A DNA stretch of 64,000 bases from Sisyra terminalis (GCA_958496175.1 OY292274.1:43410630-43474629), one strand, 5' to 3'. Counted from the first letter of the stretch, positions 1 through 10,900 are shown. Numbers and translations: made by a program. The notes: a model not told the origin generated them from the letters alone.

Positions 1-491
1 GTACAATTTTATTTTTTGCAATATTTGAACTATTTACTTTAATAGTGGGCTAAACTATAATTGATTTCAATGAGCTTTAATGGCTCATTATTGATTATAA
101 CAATGATGATTATATGTAAGACATTATGTTTTATTTCTATGCTATAAAGATAATTAATATTTAAAAAAATCAGGTTCACTCAAATTCATCGACGTAAATA
201 CCGGGACTTCGTCCGCGTATACCTTTCTTATATTGCAAACCACCTATTATAAGAAGTAGTAGTTTAATAAAATTTTATATTGTGAAGAGTTGAAGACTAT
301 TGCATAGTTATCTTATATTATCTATCACCACGTAACGAAAGCAAAATACAAAAATTATTGGTTCTTACGAATATTTTCCAGCACATTGAGTACAAAACCA
401 TAGATGCGTAATTTCAATGTTTTTGAATAAAATTAATCATTATTAAGAGAATAAGAAATTATATTATTTTATATATATTTTATTTGATTTT
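1..491. other. no gene seen; degenerate Helitron-like end
   Basis: AT-rich sequence without a supported exon. Around 193-216 the stretch GGGACTTCGTCCGCG resembles the terminal hairpin of the Helitrons found later in the window, in minus orientation, but the CTRRT end is not preserved. It may be an eroded Helitron tail. Confidence 0.3.
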
Positions 492-660
492 CTTAATTGT
501 TATTTAACGTCGCTATATATTTTTATGGTGTTTGGTGACTCTAGGCTTAATAAAAGTCCGTATTCGAGAAATATCGAAAATTTGCTCGAATCGAGGATCG
601 AACCCAATACCTACCGGTTTTAGAACGGCCACCTTGACCACTCGGCCACGAGTAGGCTTA
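492..660 (-). repeat. tRNA-derived SINE, copy 1
   Basis: Read on the minus strand from 660, this begins with a class II (Ser/Leu-like) tRNA half. The A-box TGGCCGAGTGGTCAAGG lies near 630-646 and the B-box GGTTCGATCCT near 594-604, giving an internal Pol III promoter. A body with ATATTTCTCGAATACGG and CCTAGAGTCACC follows, ending AGCGACGTTAAATAACAATTA. Related copies lie at 7507-7695 and, folded back, at 21857-22070. The neighbouring 661-726 is simple TTTATT-rich sequence. Confidence 0.75.
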
Positions 661-1341
661 TTTCTTATTTTATTTCATTTTTTATTTATTGTTTATTATT
701 TATTTATTTTATTTTATTTTATTTCATCAGAGTACAAATAGAAATATTATTCTAGAATGTTACCGTATACTATATAAGATGTTTCTGTTCTTTCATTCGA
801 TGCAGTATATATAAATACAGATTCCGGGCATTGAACACATCCGAACATACTTCTTATGGTTGGGTATGAGAAAAGCATTACTTTTCCAAATGTACTCCTT
901 CTACCTAATGTTTGTCCTTTCATTTTGTTAAAGGTAACAGTAAAACTAAATTCGATTGGAAATTTAAGTTTTTTAATTGAAATGGTTGATCAGTAGGGAT
1001 TATTAGGACTGCTACATTTAGTATCAATTGGATTTCATGTCATATAGACCATTTTTTTTGTTCTGCGGAAATAATATTGTTTTCTTGATAAAAGATGTCC
1101 CATATCCATATCCTTGACAAAATGGGAATAAACTTTCAAATTGATTAATTGAACGATTTATAGTAAGTTTTTATATCATTAGAATATAACATCAGATTTT
1201 ATAATGATGATTATATATAAAAAATATTTTTGCTCTTAGATTAAATTTTAAAGTAATATAGAAAATAAAAATTATACCAATATTGAGGTAGTAGCGATGA
1301 AGGTTTTTATTTCCAGTACAACATTACTAAGCTCAGTTAAG
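661..1341. other. no gene recognised
   Basis: AT-rich sequence upstream of the FAM47-like exons. It could hold further exons of that gene, but I could not assign any in phase. The start is a TTTATT simple-sequence tract. Confidence 0.4.
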
Positions 1342-1383
1342 ATGAAGCAACGCCCAAGATTGAACCCTACGTTATCTGGAAAA
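1342..1383 (+). other. possible additional upstream exon of the FAM47-like gene
   Basis: A short open stretch reads EATPKIEPYVIWK and is followed by a GTTTAT donor-like site. It ends with one spare base, which fits an acceptor at 1520/1521 (TATAG|AATCA) in the next exon but not the one at 1503/1504. The acceptor before it (GTTAAG) has a poor pyrimidine tract. In the other frame an ATG opens here but cannot be spliced onward in phase. Low confidence. Confidence 0.3.
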
Positions 1384-1503
1384 GTTTATTTCTGAAATTG
1401 TAGCCGATAGAACCTTACTAGTCGTTAAAGATTATTTTAGCGATCAAAAATAAAAATAAAAGTTTTTAGAAAAAAATAAATAAATATAAGAAATTACTCA
1501 CAG

Positions 1504-2525
1504 GCTTGGTTGGAGTATAGAATCATTAGGAGGAGATTACAATTCGAAAGTAAAACAAAAAACTGTGGAGTACGTGAATAATTATATCATTGTTCAACTT
1601 AATTATTTCTTAAAATGATTGCATTTGCAGAGATGAGAAGCTATCAAAACATAAAAATCCATATATCAAATTTATAAAAAAAAATTATGACGAGGCATGT
1701 ATTTGGCGTGAAAAACTACCAGTAGACTTTTCGGATAAGCCTTTAGTTGAAAAAGCATACAATATTACCGATAAGGTACTGAATATTTCGCAGATGGGTA
1801 TATTAGTTATTTTAAAATAGCTTTTTAACAACTCTTATTAGATTGTCAACGACTTTTGTCAATGGTTAAGAAGTTTGGGTGGATCGGCCGAAGACGGTAC
1901 GCGGTTAAATGAAAAGGCATTGCATCAAATGTTTCATGTGGGTGCTGATAATCGAGATTTGAAGCCAATTTCTGTGCAAGTGAAAGAATTAATTTCCGTT
2001 CCTCCAGCTATTGCAGAAGCGTTGAAAAAGCCACAGGTTCAAAAATCGAATTGATAATTGACTTTACTGTTATTGATAAAAAAAATATATCAAAAAACAC
2101 TTTCAGATGGGAACTCGAAATACTCTGTTGCGACATCTTAAACATGACATGAATGAAGAAAAAAGAAAGAAGAAACTTATCGCATTTGGAACATGTTTGC
2201 CACCACGTTTACGGAAAGCTCCGTCACTCAATAAAACACGATTGAAATGGGCCGAGAGTCATAAGCGAATCGAAGATATTGATACAATGGAACGAGTATG
2301 GGTTGATATACTTCACTTACGGTATTATTTTAAGGCATATTTTTATTCTGAGCTCATAAGTTATACATCTTATTGTATTTTAATTTGGATAATCACATTA
2401 TTAGATCGACAGTCGGCTATTGTGAATTCTTAAAAGAAGATACAACCAAAAAGAGACTTCGTCCACCGTACTTAGAAAAATCAGGATGTTTTGAATACGT
2501 ACCCAAAGAAGAAGAGATGATCTAA
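1504..2525 (+). CDS. FAM47-like protein, C-terminal five exons (5' incomplete)
   Basis: Five segments join in one frame with GT-AG introns: 1504-1569, 1631-1775, 1842-2036, 2107-2321 and 2405-2525 (TAA at 2523-2525). Introns are 61, 66, 70 and 83 bases, and phases agree at every junction. The join gives about 246 residues before the stop. The second and third exons are charged and look helical (NYDEACIWREKLP; FCQWLRSLGG). The last two read KLIAFGTCLPPRLRKAP, then a basic stretch, then ERVWVDILHLRSTVGYCEFL and RPPYLEKSGCFEYV. This resembles the FAM47 C-terminus (GAWYL-PKLWKK, then a charged stretch, then LHGTVAF-DFI, then PRFLE), but the usual W and Y of GAWYL are replaced. The start was not found. 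A possible upstream exon at 1342-1383 fits only if the next acceptor is 1521 instead of 1504. Gene structure is seen directly; the family is an inference by resemblance, and no function is assigned. Confidence 0.82.
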
Positions 2526-3297
2526 CATAATTGAGAAACGATATTGATGAATTATTTTTAAAAAAAATTGGTATAGTAAGGAAAAAACGTTTCATTGGAT
2601 TTTTACATAAAATTGTTGAGCACAAATATTAGGTGCTACAAACAATATTTATTTGTACTATATTCATTATTATTCTGATATTTAATAGAATATAAAAGAT
2701 TTTTAAGTTCTTATTTATTGCATGGAACCTTCAAATTTGCATTTCATCTGCATGATTTAAAGCAGAACTCTCCAATTTCGAGTTATCCATTAAACAAAAC
2801 TGTGATTGTGAACGTAAAACTACGGAGTATAGATACAAAGAGTCCGAACGGTATAGGCTTTTGCCAATATTCATGTATATCAGCGGTTCCTAACCACAGG
2901 TTAGGAAACAATGATGTACATAATAACAGACCTAGATCATAGTTCTCTTTTGTATCACTAACAGCACAAATATTCAAAACGTACGTAAGTTTTAAGAAAA
3001 TATTCCAATCTTGCATTGAATGATGGGAAATATGATAAGATGTAGCGCCGTCATTAGTGTGTTTGCAATACTAACTTAAATCGAAAATAAGTACTTTTTG
3101 TACGTTAATTAAAGTAACATAAGATAGTACTCCAGATACTCTTGTGGCAGAAAATTAAAATGTACAGTTTCTAATAATAACGACACTTCCCACGTAATGG
3201 TTCAAACGCGAACTTTGTGAAGTGTAACGTGCTCTGCCAATACTGAGCCCAAAATTGATGCCACTTTTTAATATTACGTTCTCGACTCCTTGTATCC
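2526..3297. other. 3' flank of FAM47-like gene; no other gene
   Basis: This holds the presumed 3' UTR and flanking DNA. Near 2882-2910 the sequence CAGCGGTTCCTAACC followed by GGTTAGGAAAC resembles two hAT-type terminal repeats brought together, possibly a remnant. No clear AATAAA signal lies close after the stop. Confidence 0.35.
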
Positions 3298-3306
3298 ATA
3301 CTCCAT
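3298..3306 (+). repeat. target site duplication (left) of fold-back element
   Basis: ATACTCCAT, identical to 4104-4112, directly abuts the terminal inverted repeat. Confidence 0.85.
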
Positions 3307-4103
3307 TAGGGTGATTTTTTTTGACTTTTTTTTGGTCCCATCGTGAAATTTTGCTGGAAATACCAAAAAAAAAATCTCTGAAAGTTTGAGTCCTTAATAT
3401 TAATTTTAAGTCCTCGACCAAGACGTGTAAAGATTTCCCATTACAATACACGGAAACTCTGATTTTTTATTTTTAAATTTCTATATCTCAGCGGCATTTC
3501 ATGGGATCGCTTTTATCGAAGATGGTTTTTTCTCATAATTAAACGCTCTACAAAAGTGTTCATTGCGACAAAGTCGTAACTCACACCGGTGACGAAGTAC
3601 GGGCCACTGAACCTGATTTTTCCATAAAATTCGTGTTTTTTTTGCACTTATCTCGTAAATAACAAGAACTACGGAAAAATTATAAATGAAAAACTTGTAG
3701 AGAATTTGATTTTCTACAAAAAAGTTCTTGTAGACCAAATCGCGAAGATCAATATTAAACGAGATATTAAGCCTTGAATTTTATGGAAAAATAAGGTTCA
3801 GTGGCCCGTACTACCTCACCGGTGTGAGTTACGACTTTGTCGCAATGAACACTTTTGTAGAGCGTTTAATTCTGAGAAAAAACCATCTTCGGTAAAAGCA
3901 ATCCCATGAAATGCCGCTGAGATAAAGAAATTTAAAAATAAAAAATCAGAGTTTCCGTGTATTTTCAATGGGAAATCTTTACACGTCTTGGTCGAGGACT
4001 TAAAATTAATATTAAGGGCTCAAACTTTCAGAGAATTTTTTTTTTGGTATTTCCAACAAAATTTCACGATGGGACCAAAAAAAGTAAAAAAAAAATCACC
4101 CTA
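3307..4103. mobile_element. long-TIR fold-back element with 9-bp target duplication
   Basis: Two arms of about 325 bases (roughly 3307-3632 and 3776-4103) are near-perfect reverse complements around a ~143-base loop that itself pairs imperfectly. Termini are TAGGGTGATTTTTT and its complement. The element is bracketed by a perfect 9-bp direct repeat, ATACTCCAT (3298-3306 and 4104-4112). Long terminal inverted repeats with 9-bp duplications are known from Mutator-like (MULE) and Foldback DNA transposons. No transposase ORF is present, so this is a non-autonomous copy. Confidence 0.85.
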
Positions 4104-4112
4104 ATACTCCAT
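4104..4112 (+). repeat. target site duplication (right) of fold-back element
   Basis: ATACTCCAT, identical to 3298-3306. Confidence 0.85.
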
Positions 4113-4799
4113 GGTATATTTAATGTGTTTTTTTTTTATCTGCAGCTTTTCATAGTTGGCAAGGAATGATTCATTTGCGAAAATTTTAATTTTGTGAGCT
4201 CTAAAACTCGTAAACTCGAGTCATCTGTGGTCCATCATATTGGACTACCCCAGTTTAAATAAATTAAAATTGACTTATTGTATTCTTGTTTTCATCACTT
4301 TATTTTCATATGTAAATTTTTAGCAGATAAACTGATTCTGAGCCCAGCATATTGAATGAAGGCTTTATGGGTATCGGTTAAATGGAGGAATCATTAATTA
4401 CACTCTGGAAATATGAGTGGGTAAAGTTAGCCACAATTTTTTTCACTATAGAAGAATTTTTGCCGTTTGTTTTTGAAACCCTAAAAATATGTAGCACTTT
4501 CTTTAAATCTAATGAAAGAAAAATAATATTTAGAGCATTATTTTTGCCAAACTTATTGATCTACAATGAGAAAGTCAATATTTCATTCGTTAGACTTCAG
4601 TCACCCTTCATCACATTTACGTCATTTTATTAGTCGCTTTTGGTGCTTTTATTTGTCTTAAAACATTTTATAGAATTATATTCTTTGCATGGACCAGAGT
4701 AGGTTCATACTTTATGGATATTATTCGTATGTATGTACGTATGAAATGCAAGATTTTTAAGTAAGTGTATAAAATTTCATATCTTTTTTCCGAAATGGT
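4113..4799. other. no gene recognised
   Basis: AT-rich spacer between two MITE-type insertions. The 83-codon open frame at 4382-4633 has no recognisable motif. Confidence 0.35.
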
Positions 4800-4803
4800 T
4801 TAA

Positions 4804-5514
4804 GGGTGAATCACCGTCAGAAAAAAGAAAATTTCAATTTTTTTTTCCATAAATGTCTTCTTATAACATTCAAGAATAACGTGTTAAAGGGATTGGAATA
4901 GCTGACTAATGTATTTTCACTGATAAAAACTGAATAAATTGATAATACCATAAAAATATATCTTAAAAAAACTTTAAATGCGTTTTTCTCGAAATCAACT
5001 TTTTAAAACTGGGAGATAAGATTTCTCAAAAACTATCCGACGGATTGACTTGAAACTGGAGAGTGCTATAGTTCAATACGTCTTCTTGGTACTGAACCCC
5101 TGAAATTGGCCAAACCTCCCCCCCCCTCAAAGTGGGAGAGGGGGAAAGGTCCAAAATAAAGATCATTTTTTTTAACTTTTTTTTCAAAGTCTCGCAATTT
5201 TTGGAATTTTCAACTTTTTTCGGATTTTCGAGGTTCAGTACCAAGAACTGCATTGCCTTACCAAAACCTACATTCTTTGGAAAATCATGATCCGACTTCC
5301 GGTTTCCGAGAAAACTTGTCTCCCGTTTGCCTCCTCATTGTTGAGGACCCTTTTTCAAAGCGCTGTAAAGGGGGGGGGACATATCGGGGCAAATAAAAAA
5401 AATAGTTCAAAACTGCAACTTTTATATGCCGAAGACCGTTTTTTAATATCTCTAAAAAAAATGGCAGCAGTTTTAAAAAAGTCATTTTTTTTACGTTCTG
5501 ACGGTGATCCACCC
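4804..5514. mobile_element. MITE with TTAA target duplication (piggyBac-type)
   Basis: The terminal inverted repeat GGGTGAATCACCGTCAGAA at the left is matched, with one mismatch near the end, by the complement of the right end (ACGGTGATCCACCC). TTAA lies immediately outside both ends (4800-4803 and 5515-5518), the target duplication of the piggyBac superfamily. The 711-bp interior has no transposase, includes C-, G- and A-rich homopolymers, and is non-coding. The superfamily is inferred from TTAA only. Confidence 0.75.
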
Positions 5515-5518
5515 TTAA

Positions 5519-5844
5519 TGCTAATAATATGCTTCATTTGCTTCAATGCTCTTTTCCCAATGAACTTTTATACGATAAATTCCTGTCTTAAAAAATATCT
5601 GATCTTAAGAGTTAAGAAACTCTGATTTCAAATGTTACAAGCTGTTTTCAATTTAATACTGTTTTGATCGTAAAAACAGGTCAAAATGTTAAAAAAATTA
5701 AAGACAGTTGGCTAGTGATCCGGTGAAAATCTGAATACACCAAAACTCTATATTTTAATGAAATCTCGATAAAATCGGGTTAGTAACGACAAAAACTGCA
5801 AAAAATTTCGCTGTAAAAATGAACCCGGAGCACTTTAGATGGCG
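5519..5844. other. no gene recognised
   Basis: AT-rich spacer between the TTAA MITE and a hairpin repeat; no supported coding or RNA feature. Confidence 0.35.
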
Positions 5845-5954
5845 GTGTAGTGTGAAATAACGGTGCAAAATTCTCTCGATATAAATTTTCCATTTAACCG
5901 GAATTTGGTGTAATTTTTATGCCAAAATTTTACACCGAGACATTCACACTACAC
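5845..5954. repeat. 110-bp hairpin repeat (short MITE-like)
   Basis: GTGTAGTGTGAA at the left is complementary to TTCACACTACAC at the right. The arms continue inward imperfectly through CGGTGCAAAATT / AAAATTTTACACCG. No convincing target duplication was seen, so this could be a small non-autonomous DNA element or a plain hairpin. Confidence 0.5.
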
Positions 5955-6504
5955 TAGGCTTAACATTTTTTTACAATATACATCACATTGATCCAGCTTA
6001 TTTTGCTCGGTTAAATCATGCGGTATCCACTAATCCATTTTCTTCTCCTTTCCCATTGTAGAAAGATATCTCAATGTCGTTATATGCTCAGCTTTCATCC
6101 AGGTAGCAAGTTACCTCGCAGATACAGCTGAATTTGCTTTCCGAAATACCTTTAGGTAATAATTTTTCATAGACGTTTTGGGTTATCATTTTGTAGTAAA
6201 AAATCACCAAATCAAAATTTTCCAAACTAAAGAAAATAATGTGGTTAATCCATTTAAAATCGCCCAACTCTCAAATGCCCAAACTTTGGTGATCATCACC
6301 CTCTAATGAAATTTAAAAATTATAACTGTTACTACTTGTTATTACTGCTCTTTGTTATTTTAAAACAGAAATATTTGATTTATTATTGAATGAAAAGATT
6401 TAAACATCACTAATGTGAAGTATAAGAATTTCAAGGCTTCGTTTGCTAACTTTGCACTACAAGAGCGTGAAGAAGGATAGCATTTTTCTTGAAATTCACT
6501 GCTC
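5955..6504. other. no gene recognised
   Basis: AT-rich sequence; the part after about 6420 may belong to the adjacent dispersed repeat. Confidence 0.3.
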
Positions 6505-7131
6505 CATTACTCGAAATATAGTTAAGCTTCAGTAAAAAAGCTTTTTGTGAGATACTTCTATTTATATGAAGATCATTTTGTGAAATTGTTACTAATTTTC
6601 ATTCAGTCTTTTTTAGGTATTGACGACAAAATTGACGTTTTACGATTTTCGGCCATTTTTGAAAAGCTTTAAAAAGTAAAGTAGTTTATTCTCAGGACTA
6701 AAACTTCAACTGCTGATTGTTATGATAGTATTTAAAATAGTACTTCAAAATTGTATTCAATAATGTTCAAAAACAAAATATTATTTGTGAGTCTCTATTC
6801 TTTCATAAAATTTTATTGCCTAAAAAAGTTTTTTTTTCTTTTTTGATATTATTGTAAAAAAATTTGAGTGTTGTTTTTTTCATGATAGGAGAATCAAAAG
6901 TATACATTCATTTAGATTATTTTATGTTGAACACACTGGTTTTCAGAATTATTCTGATATCTTTAAAAATAGCTTTACAATTAAGTTTTCCGCAGATCAC
7001 TTTTTCATTAAAATTTGCCCATCCGCCATAAATGGCTGCCAGGGAAAAACTATAGCTAATTATTTTTTTTCAAATCGGTTTTTGTGACAGTCTACCAAAA
7101 AGAAACTCGTCATTAAAAAATCAGAAAAATA
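6505..7131 (+). repeat. dispersed repeat family X, copy 1
   Basis: The block is alignable by eye, on the opposite strand, to 38641-39200. Shared landmarks in order are CATTCAGTCTTTTTT, AAAATTGACGT, GGCCATTTTT, TTCTCAGGACT, TTTTCCGCAGA, ATGGCTG and a CAGTCTAC end. No ORF or terminal repeat was found. It is an interspersed element of unknown class. Confidence 0.55.
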
Positions 7132-7506
7132 AAAAAAAATGTTAAGCGACAATTTTTATTAAAATTGGACGATTTAAAATGGGTTCACCATTGCTAAACT
7201 TTTCGGTCGTTAACATCTCCTCATATGCTTGGTTTAGGTTGCGTCTCAACTTTTGCAGCATTATTACCAAATTTAACAAAAGAGAACACTTTCGATAAAA
7301 CCTCCCTTATTGAATTGTGACTCAAGTAGTGGACAGTACGACCTAAAAACAGGATTATATCAATAATATATATTTAACAAAAACAGGGAGACAATTGATC
7401 ACATGAAAAAAAATCCAATATTTCATAAGAACCAACCTATTAAAATGATTTTTTGATTTTTAAACCTCTTTTAAAGCTTTAAGCTTTAAAAATAAAATAT
7501 CGCAAT

Positions 7507-7695
7507 TTCTTATTGTTATTTACGGTTGCTTAAGAACTACCAAAGTTTTTAGCGTACGTTTTTAGCGTAAATGAAAATCCGTAAATCGAGAAATATCGAA
7601 TTTTTTTTCGATACGAGGTTCGAACCCAACACCTCTCAGTTTTGGAACAGCCATCTTGGTCACTTTGGACTTTGGAGCAGTCACCAGTAGGCTTA
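7507..7695 (-). repeat. tRNA-derived SINE, copy 2 (diverged)
   Basis: The body is the same as the copy at 492-660. On the minus strand the B-box GGTTCGAACCTCG is intact, but the A-box region is disrupted by a short local duplication (ACTTTGGACTTTGG on the + strand near 7660). The right edge ends CAGTAGGCTTA as in copy 1. A fold-back element directly follows. Confidence 0.7.
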
Positions 7696-7696
7696 A

Positions 7697-8014
7697 CTAA
7701 ATAAGAAGACAATTCAGGTTGTTTAAGATCGTTTTTTTTTAATATTTAAATTAGCTACGTTTCGTTACGTATCGTAACTGCATCAGGCTTCTTGAATCAC
7801 AAAAGATATATATTATATATAAATATAAATATATATATAAAAATTAATATTTTAATTTTTATTTATTGAATTTAAATTGAAAATACTATATTTTTTGTGA
7901 TTCAAGAAGCCTGATGAAGTTACAATACGTAACGAAACGTAGCTAATTTGAATATTAAAAAATATTAAATAAAAAAAAAACGATCTTAAACAACCTGAAT
8001 TGTCTTCTTATTTA
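7697..8014. repeat. fold-back repeat with hammerhead-like core
   Basis: The left arm (about 7697-7804) and right arm (about 7893-8014) are near-perfect reverse complements separated by a ~90-base AT-rich loop. The right arm carries CTGATGA, then GTTAC-AATAC-GTAAC, then GAAAC, the conserved core and stem II of a hammerhead ribozyme. In the left arm the core is mutated (CTGATGC). Such cores are known in the terminal repeats of Penelope-like retroelements, so this may derive from one. Confidence 0.7.
7911..7938 (+). ncRNA. hammerhead-ribozyme-like core
   Basis: CTGATGA (7911-7917), a perfect 5-bp stem II (7919-7923 with 7929-7933) and GAAAC (7934-7938). Stems I and III could not be convincingly paired, so catalytic activity is not implied. 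Confidence 0.5.
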
Positions 8015-9853
8015 ATAAAAGCTAAGTACTGAATTTTATCATCTAGCAGGCTTAACATCACGATTGTTGAGCTTTATTGGATAACTACTATGAACTGACC
8101 TTTTTTTTAATTGATTCTTTTTTAATGGCTAAAGAAAACTCACAACTTAATTTCAAATATGATTAATTTTAAAAGTCATTATGAGTTCTCTTAGATTGTA
8201 TAGTTTTCAATCTATGATAGTTAAATGACATTCTACTGAGGTTATTTAAAGTATTGCTGGTATTGTTTCAAGTTTTGATTAAATTTTTTTATGCTTTACT
8301 TCACTTATATTAATAGTATTCTGGACTATTTATTACAAATACAATAAATATTTTTGCATCATTGGAAATGAACACTGAAATCGATTAACATTGGAGTGTG
8401 TTATAGTTTCTGGTTGATTGCAGAAGTTTTTCAGCTGGCTGTGGCTATGCTATTCGCAATGTATCTAAATAGTTGCCTTCCATACGACAAAACATGATCA
8501 CACCTGAAATAAACAACAGAAGCCCTTCCATCTACATAGCCTTTCTACTACCCGGTAACCATCCTCCGATTACACATACACATATGCTAGAACACATGGC
8601 CTAATAGACAATTTTACATATGTATACATATATGATGCAAACAGGTAGATCGATCCAATGAACTCGTTTTCGGATGTAGAATGAGTTGAAAGTGGGGATT
8701 TGCATTGGCGTCACATATAAAGCCAAAGCACACACATGAACGACAAAATACAATCGGCCATTTCTATTCAAGCGTAACACCAACACGGTGAGGGTTGGCC
8801 ATCGTCAACGTTTCTCATCCCTAAAACAATAGCGACGTTTGTACACAACTTCGAGTTTCATAAAGTCAGTCCATACGTTATATTTAGTGTAAATTGTTTT
8901 TTATATGCAGTTACGTAACTTGCCAATCAAAAGCGGCCGTCATTAAATACGCTGGAATATTTTAATTAATGTTGTCGTTATTCTTCTATTGTATAGAACC
9001 GTTGGGGTGGATGGGTGTTATCTTCACTTTTTTCAACATTTTTTTATGAAATCAAATTCATTCCTTTTATTTCCTCAAATCTTAAACTCATTAGTGTCAA
9101 ATTGTTGGAAAAAAAACAGGAAAAAGTCGATTCTTTTATAATAAGATCACATCACAATGTGGGTGAGTTGATAGGAAAGATGAGCGTTGACTTGAGTTCT
9201 GCGTGTGACAACGCCAATTGAGAAACATTGACACGAATCAAATTATTTTGTGTAACACAAACAAAATCTATAAGATTTTTAATCTTAGCTTTTGCGTCAC
9301 ATCCGCACAAAAACGTTTTCAGCTTTTTAGATTCGATATTGGCTGTTCAATGTTTGTTGGAAAAACAGAACGAGGCGATGATGAAAGTTGTTCGGTCACT
9401 CCTGAATGAACACTCGCCTCGAAAATAACATTAAATATACATATTTATTTACTACAAAAGTGCACCAATGACGCCGGATACCAAACCACCCATCGCCTAT
9501 TATCGGTGGTCCAACTGCTGTAATTAAAATCAAACGATTGGAAAATGAATATTTCTAAAGAGTTCGAGGATAGAGTCGAGTTTGTATGCACATTTGTGTA
9601 GGTACATTTTCATTAACTCTTTCAATCGCATTAGCTACACATATTCACTAAAGTTTTTTTTTCAATCTTTTTCCTACCTCTCACATGACGCTTCCGTTGG
9701 CAAAATTAATAAAATAAAAATAAAAAAAACACCAACCGGATATTTCTAATGACTCGAAAAAACTCCATTTCGATTATATGTGAATTTAATAATAAAAGCC
9801 ACTTTTATTTCTATTACAACACATATCGAGTGTTTTCTTGTATAAAATGACAA
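8015..9853. other. no gene recognised
   Basis: Unique-looking DNA. 8440-8870 is less AT-rich than its surroundings and could be conserved non-coding sequence. Overlapping 60-70 codon frames at 9015-9428 contain CLLEKQNEAMMKVVRSLL, vaguely like retroelement gag helices, but this is too short to call. Confidence 0.3.
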
Positions 9854-10333
9854 TCATGACGCTGTTAGTTTCTTGTTACAATTGACGTTAATAACATGAA
9901 AAATAAGAAACTCCACCAGTAACAAGTTCATAACAATCAGTTGTTTACTGGAGTAGAAATCTGAACAAGATATTTGAACATTGAATGCGAGTTGAAGACA
10001 AAATGGGAACCAAACGAAAACCTCTAGTGTGAATGATTTAGGCAAGTACTTGTACAATGAATTAGGATCGAAAAGTAACAAGTTCTTTTCAGCGGTTGAG
10101 ACAAGTGGAGCTTTTTTATTAAACTTTTTCTTCCGATTTATTTTCCTTAAATAAACGAAAATATATATCAACCTAATAAGAAATTTCACAGGGACAAAAT
10201 TCTTAGACAAAGTTCTCCTAGAAGAAACAATAATTTTTCCATCTTTGACTACTTGTGGTAAGTAGCAAATTAAAAGTAGTAAACATATAATCCAAGAGTC
10301 AGTAACACAAGTTTCATGAAGTGTTTGATGCAC
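9854..10333 (-). CDS. unrecognised 159-residue ORF
   Basis: This is the longest open frame in the window, starting with ATG at 10331-10333. At this base composition a run of 160 sense codons is unlikely by chance. The product would have a hydrophobic N-terminal stretch (ICLLLLICYL, residues ~16-25), a second one near residues 50-63, a lysine-rich middle and a hydrophobic C-terminal part (VMNLLLVEFLIF), so it could be membrane-associated. No family motif is seen. No splice sites, neighbours or repeat copies support it. It could be an orphan exon, a decayed element or chance. Confidence 0.3.
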   Translation of the reverse strand: MHQTLHETCVTDSWIICLLLLICYLPQVVKDGKIIVSSRRTLSKNFVPVKFLIRLIYIFVYLRKINRKKKFNKKAPLVSTAEKNLLLFDPNSLYKYLPKSFTLEVFVWFPFCLQLAFNVQISCSDFYSSKQLIVMNLLLVEFLIFHVINVNCNKKLTAS

Positions 10334-10605
10334 CTTGAAATTTTGTAAGGCTAATATCTATGGGATGAGAAGTAGGAATAGCTGTGTTTGCCTAATCCAA
10401 CCCGGGACGCCAGGTACTGCGCATAATAGAAAGGTGTAATAAAATATAAACCAATAAAAGTGTTTGATTCACAGGCTAATAAACGTTAATCGAAAGTTTA
10501 GGTAATTTTAAATTAGAATTCAAGATGACAGACACTTTTGAGGGGGCTTACATATAATTAATCCCCCCTCAGTTGTCTTTTTAATACACAATGAAGTGTT
10601 TGATT
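10318..10605. repeat. three spaced copies of an AGTGTTTGAT motif plus hairpin
   Basis: AGTGTTTGATGCAC (near 10320), AGTGTTTGATTCAC (near 10459) and AGTGTTTGATTCAC (near 10594) recur at ~137-base spacing; the first and last are both followed by TGAAATTTT. Between the second and third, GAGGGGGCT and AATCCCCCCTC can form a hairpin. This suggests a decayed tandem repeat. Confidence 0.4.
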
Positions 10606-10900
10606 CACTCTGAAATTTTAACAGCTTCTTAATTAAATATTTAAGAAATTAATTACAAAAAGCCAATCGGAAACTAGAACAGTAATGTGTGGTTTCCTCG
10701 ATAATAGTTTTACATCGGTTTCGGTCTGCTTTTACCTTTACTTAAAACTTACGGCGCTCAGTGGCTTAGGCTATGTATGTACCTTTCATATAGCGACACA
10801 TGATATAGTTACGTGAAATAGTTGTGAAATATAAGCACTATAAGATGTTTTAACTCTGACAACATTAAAAGTGTTGATATAGCATATCTTATCTTATAAA

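Noticed and set aside
585..660. functional tRNA-Ser gene
   Set aside because: A- and B-boxes are present but the acceptor and anticodon arms do not fold, and the sequence continues into a repeated SINE body.
2882..2910. hAT element
   Set aside because: Only two end-like words back to back; no interior and no target duplication.
9015..9428. overlapping short frames with a gag-like helix
   Set aside because: Too short and without any zinc knuckle or LTR context.
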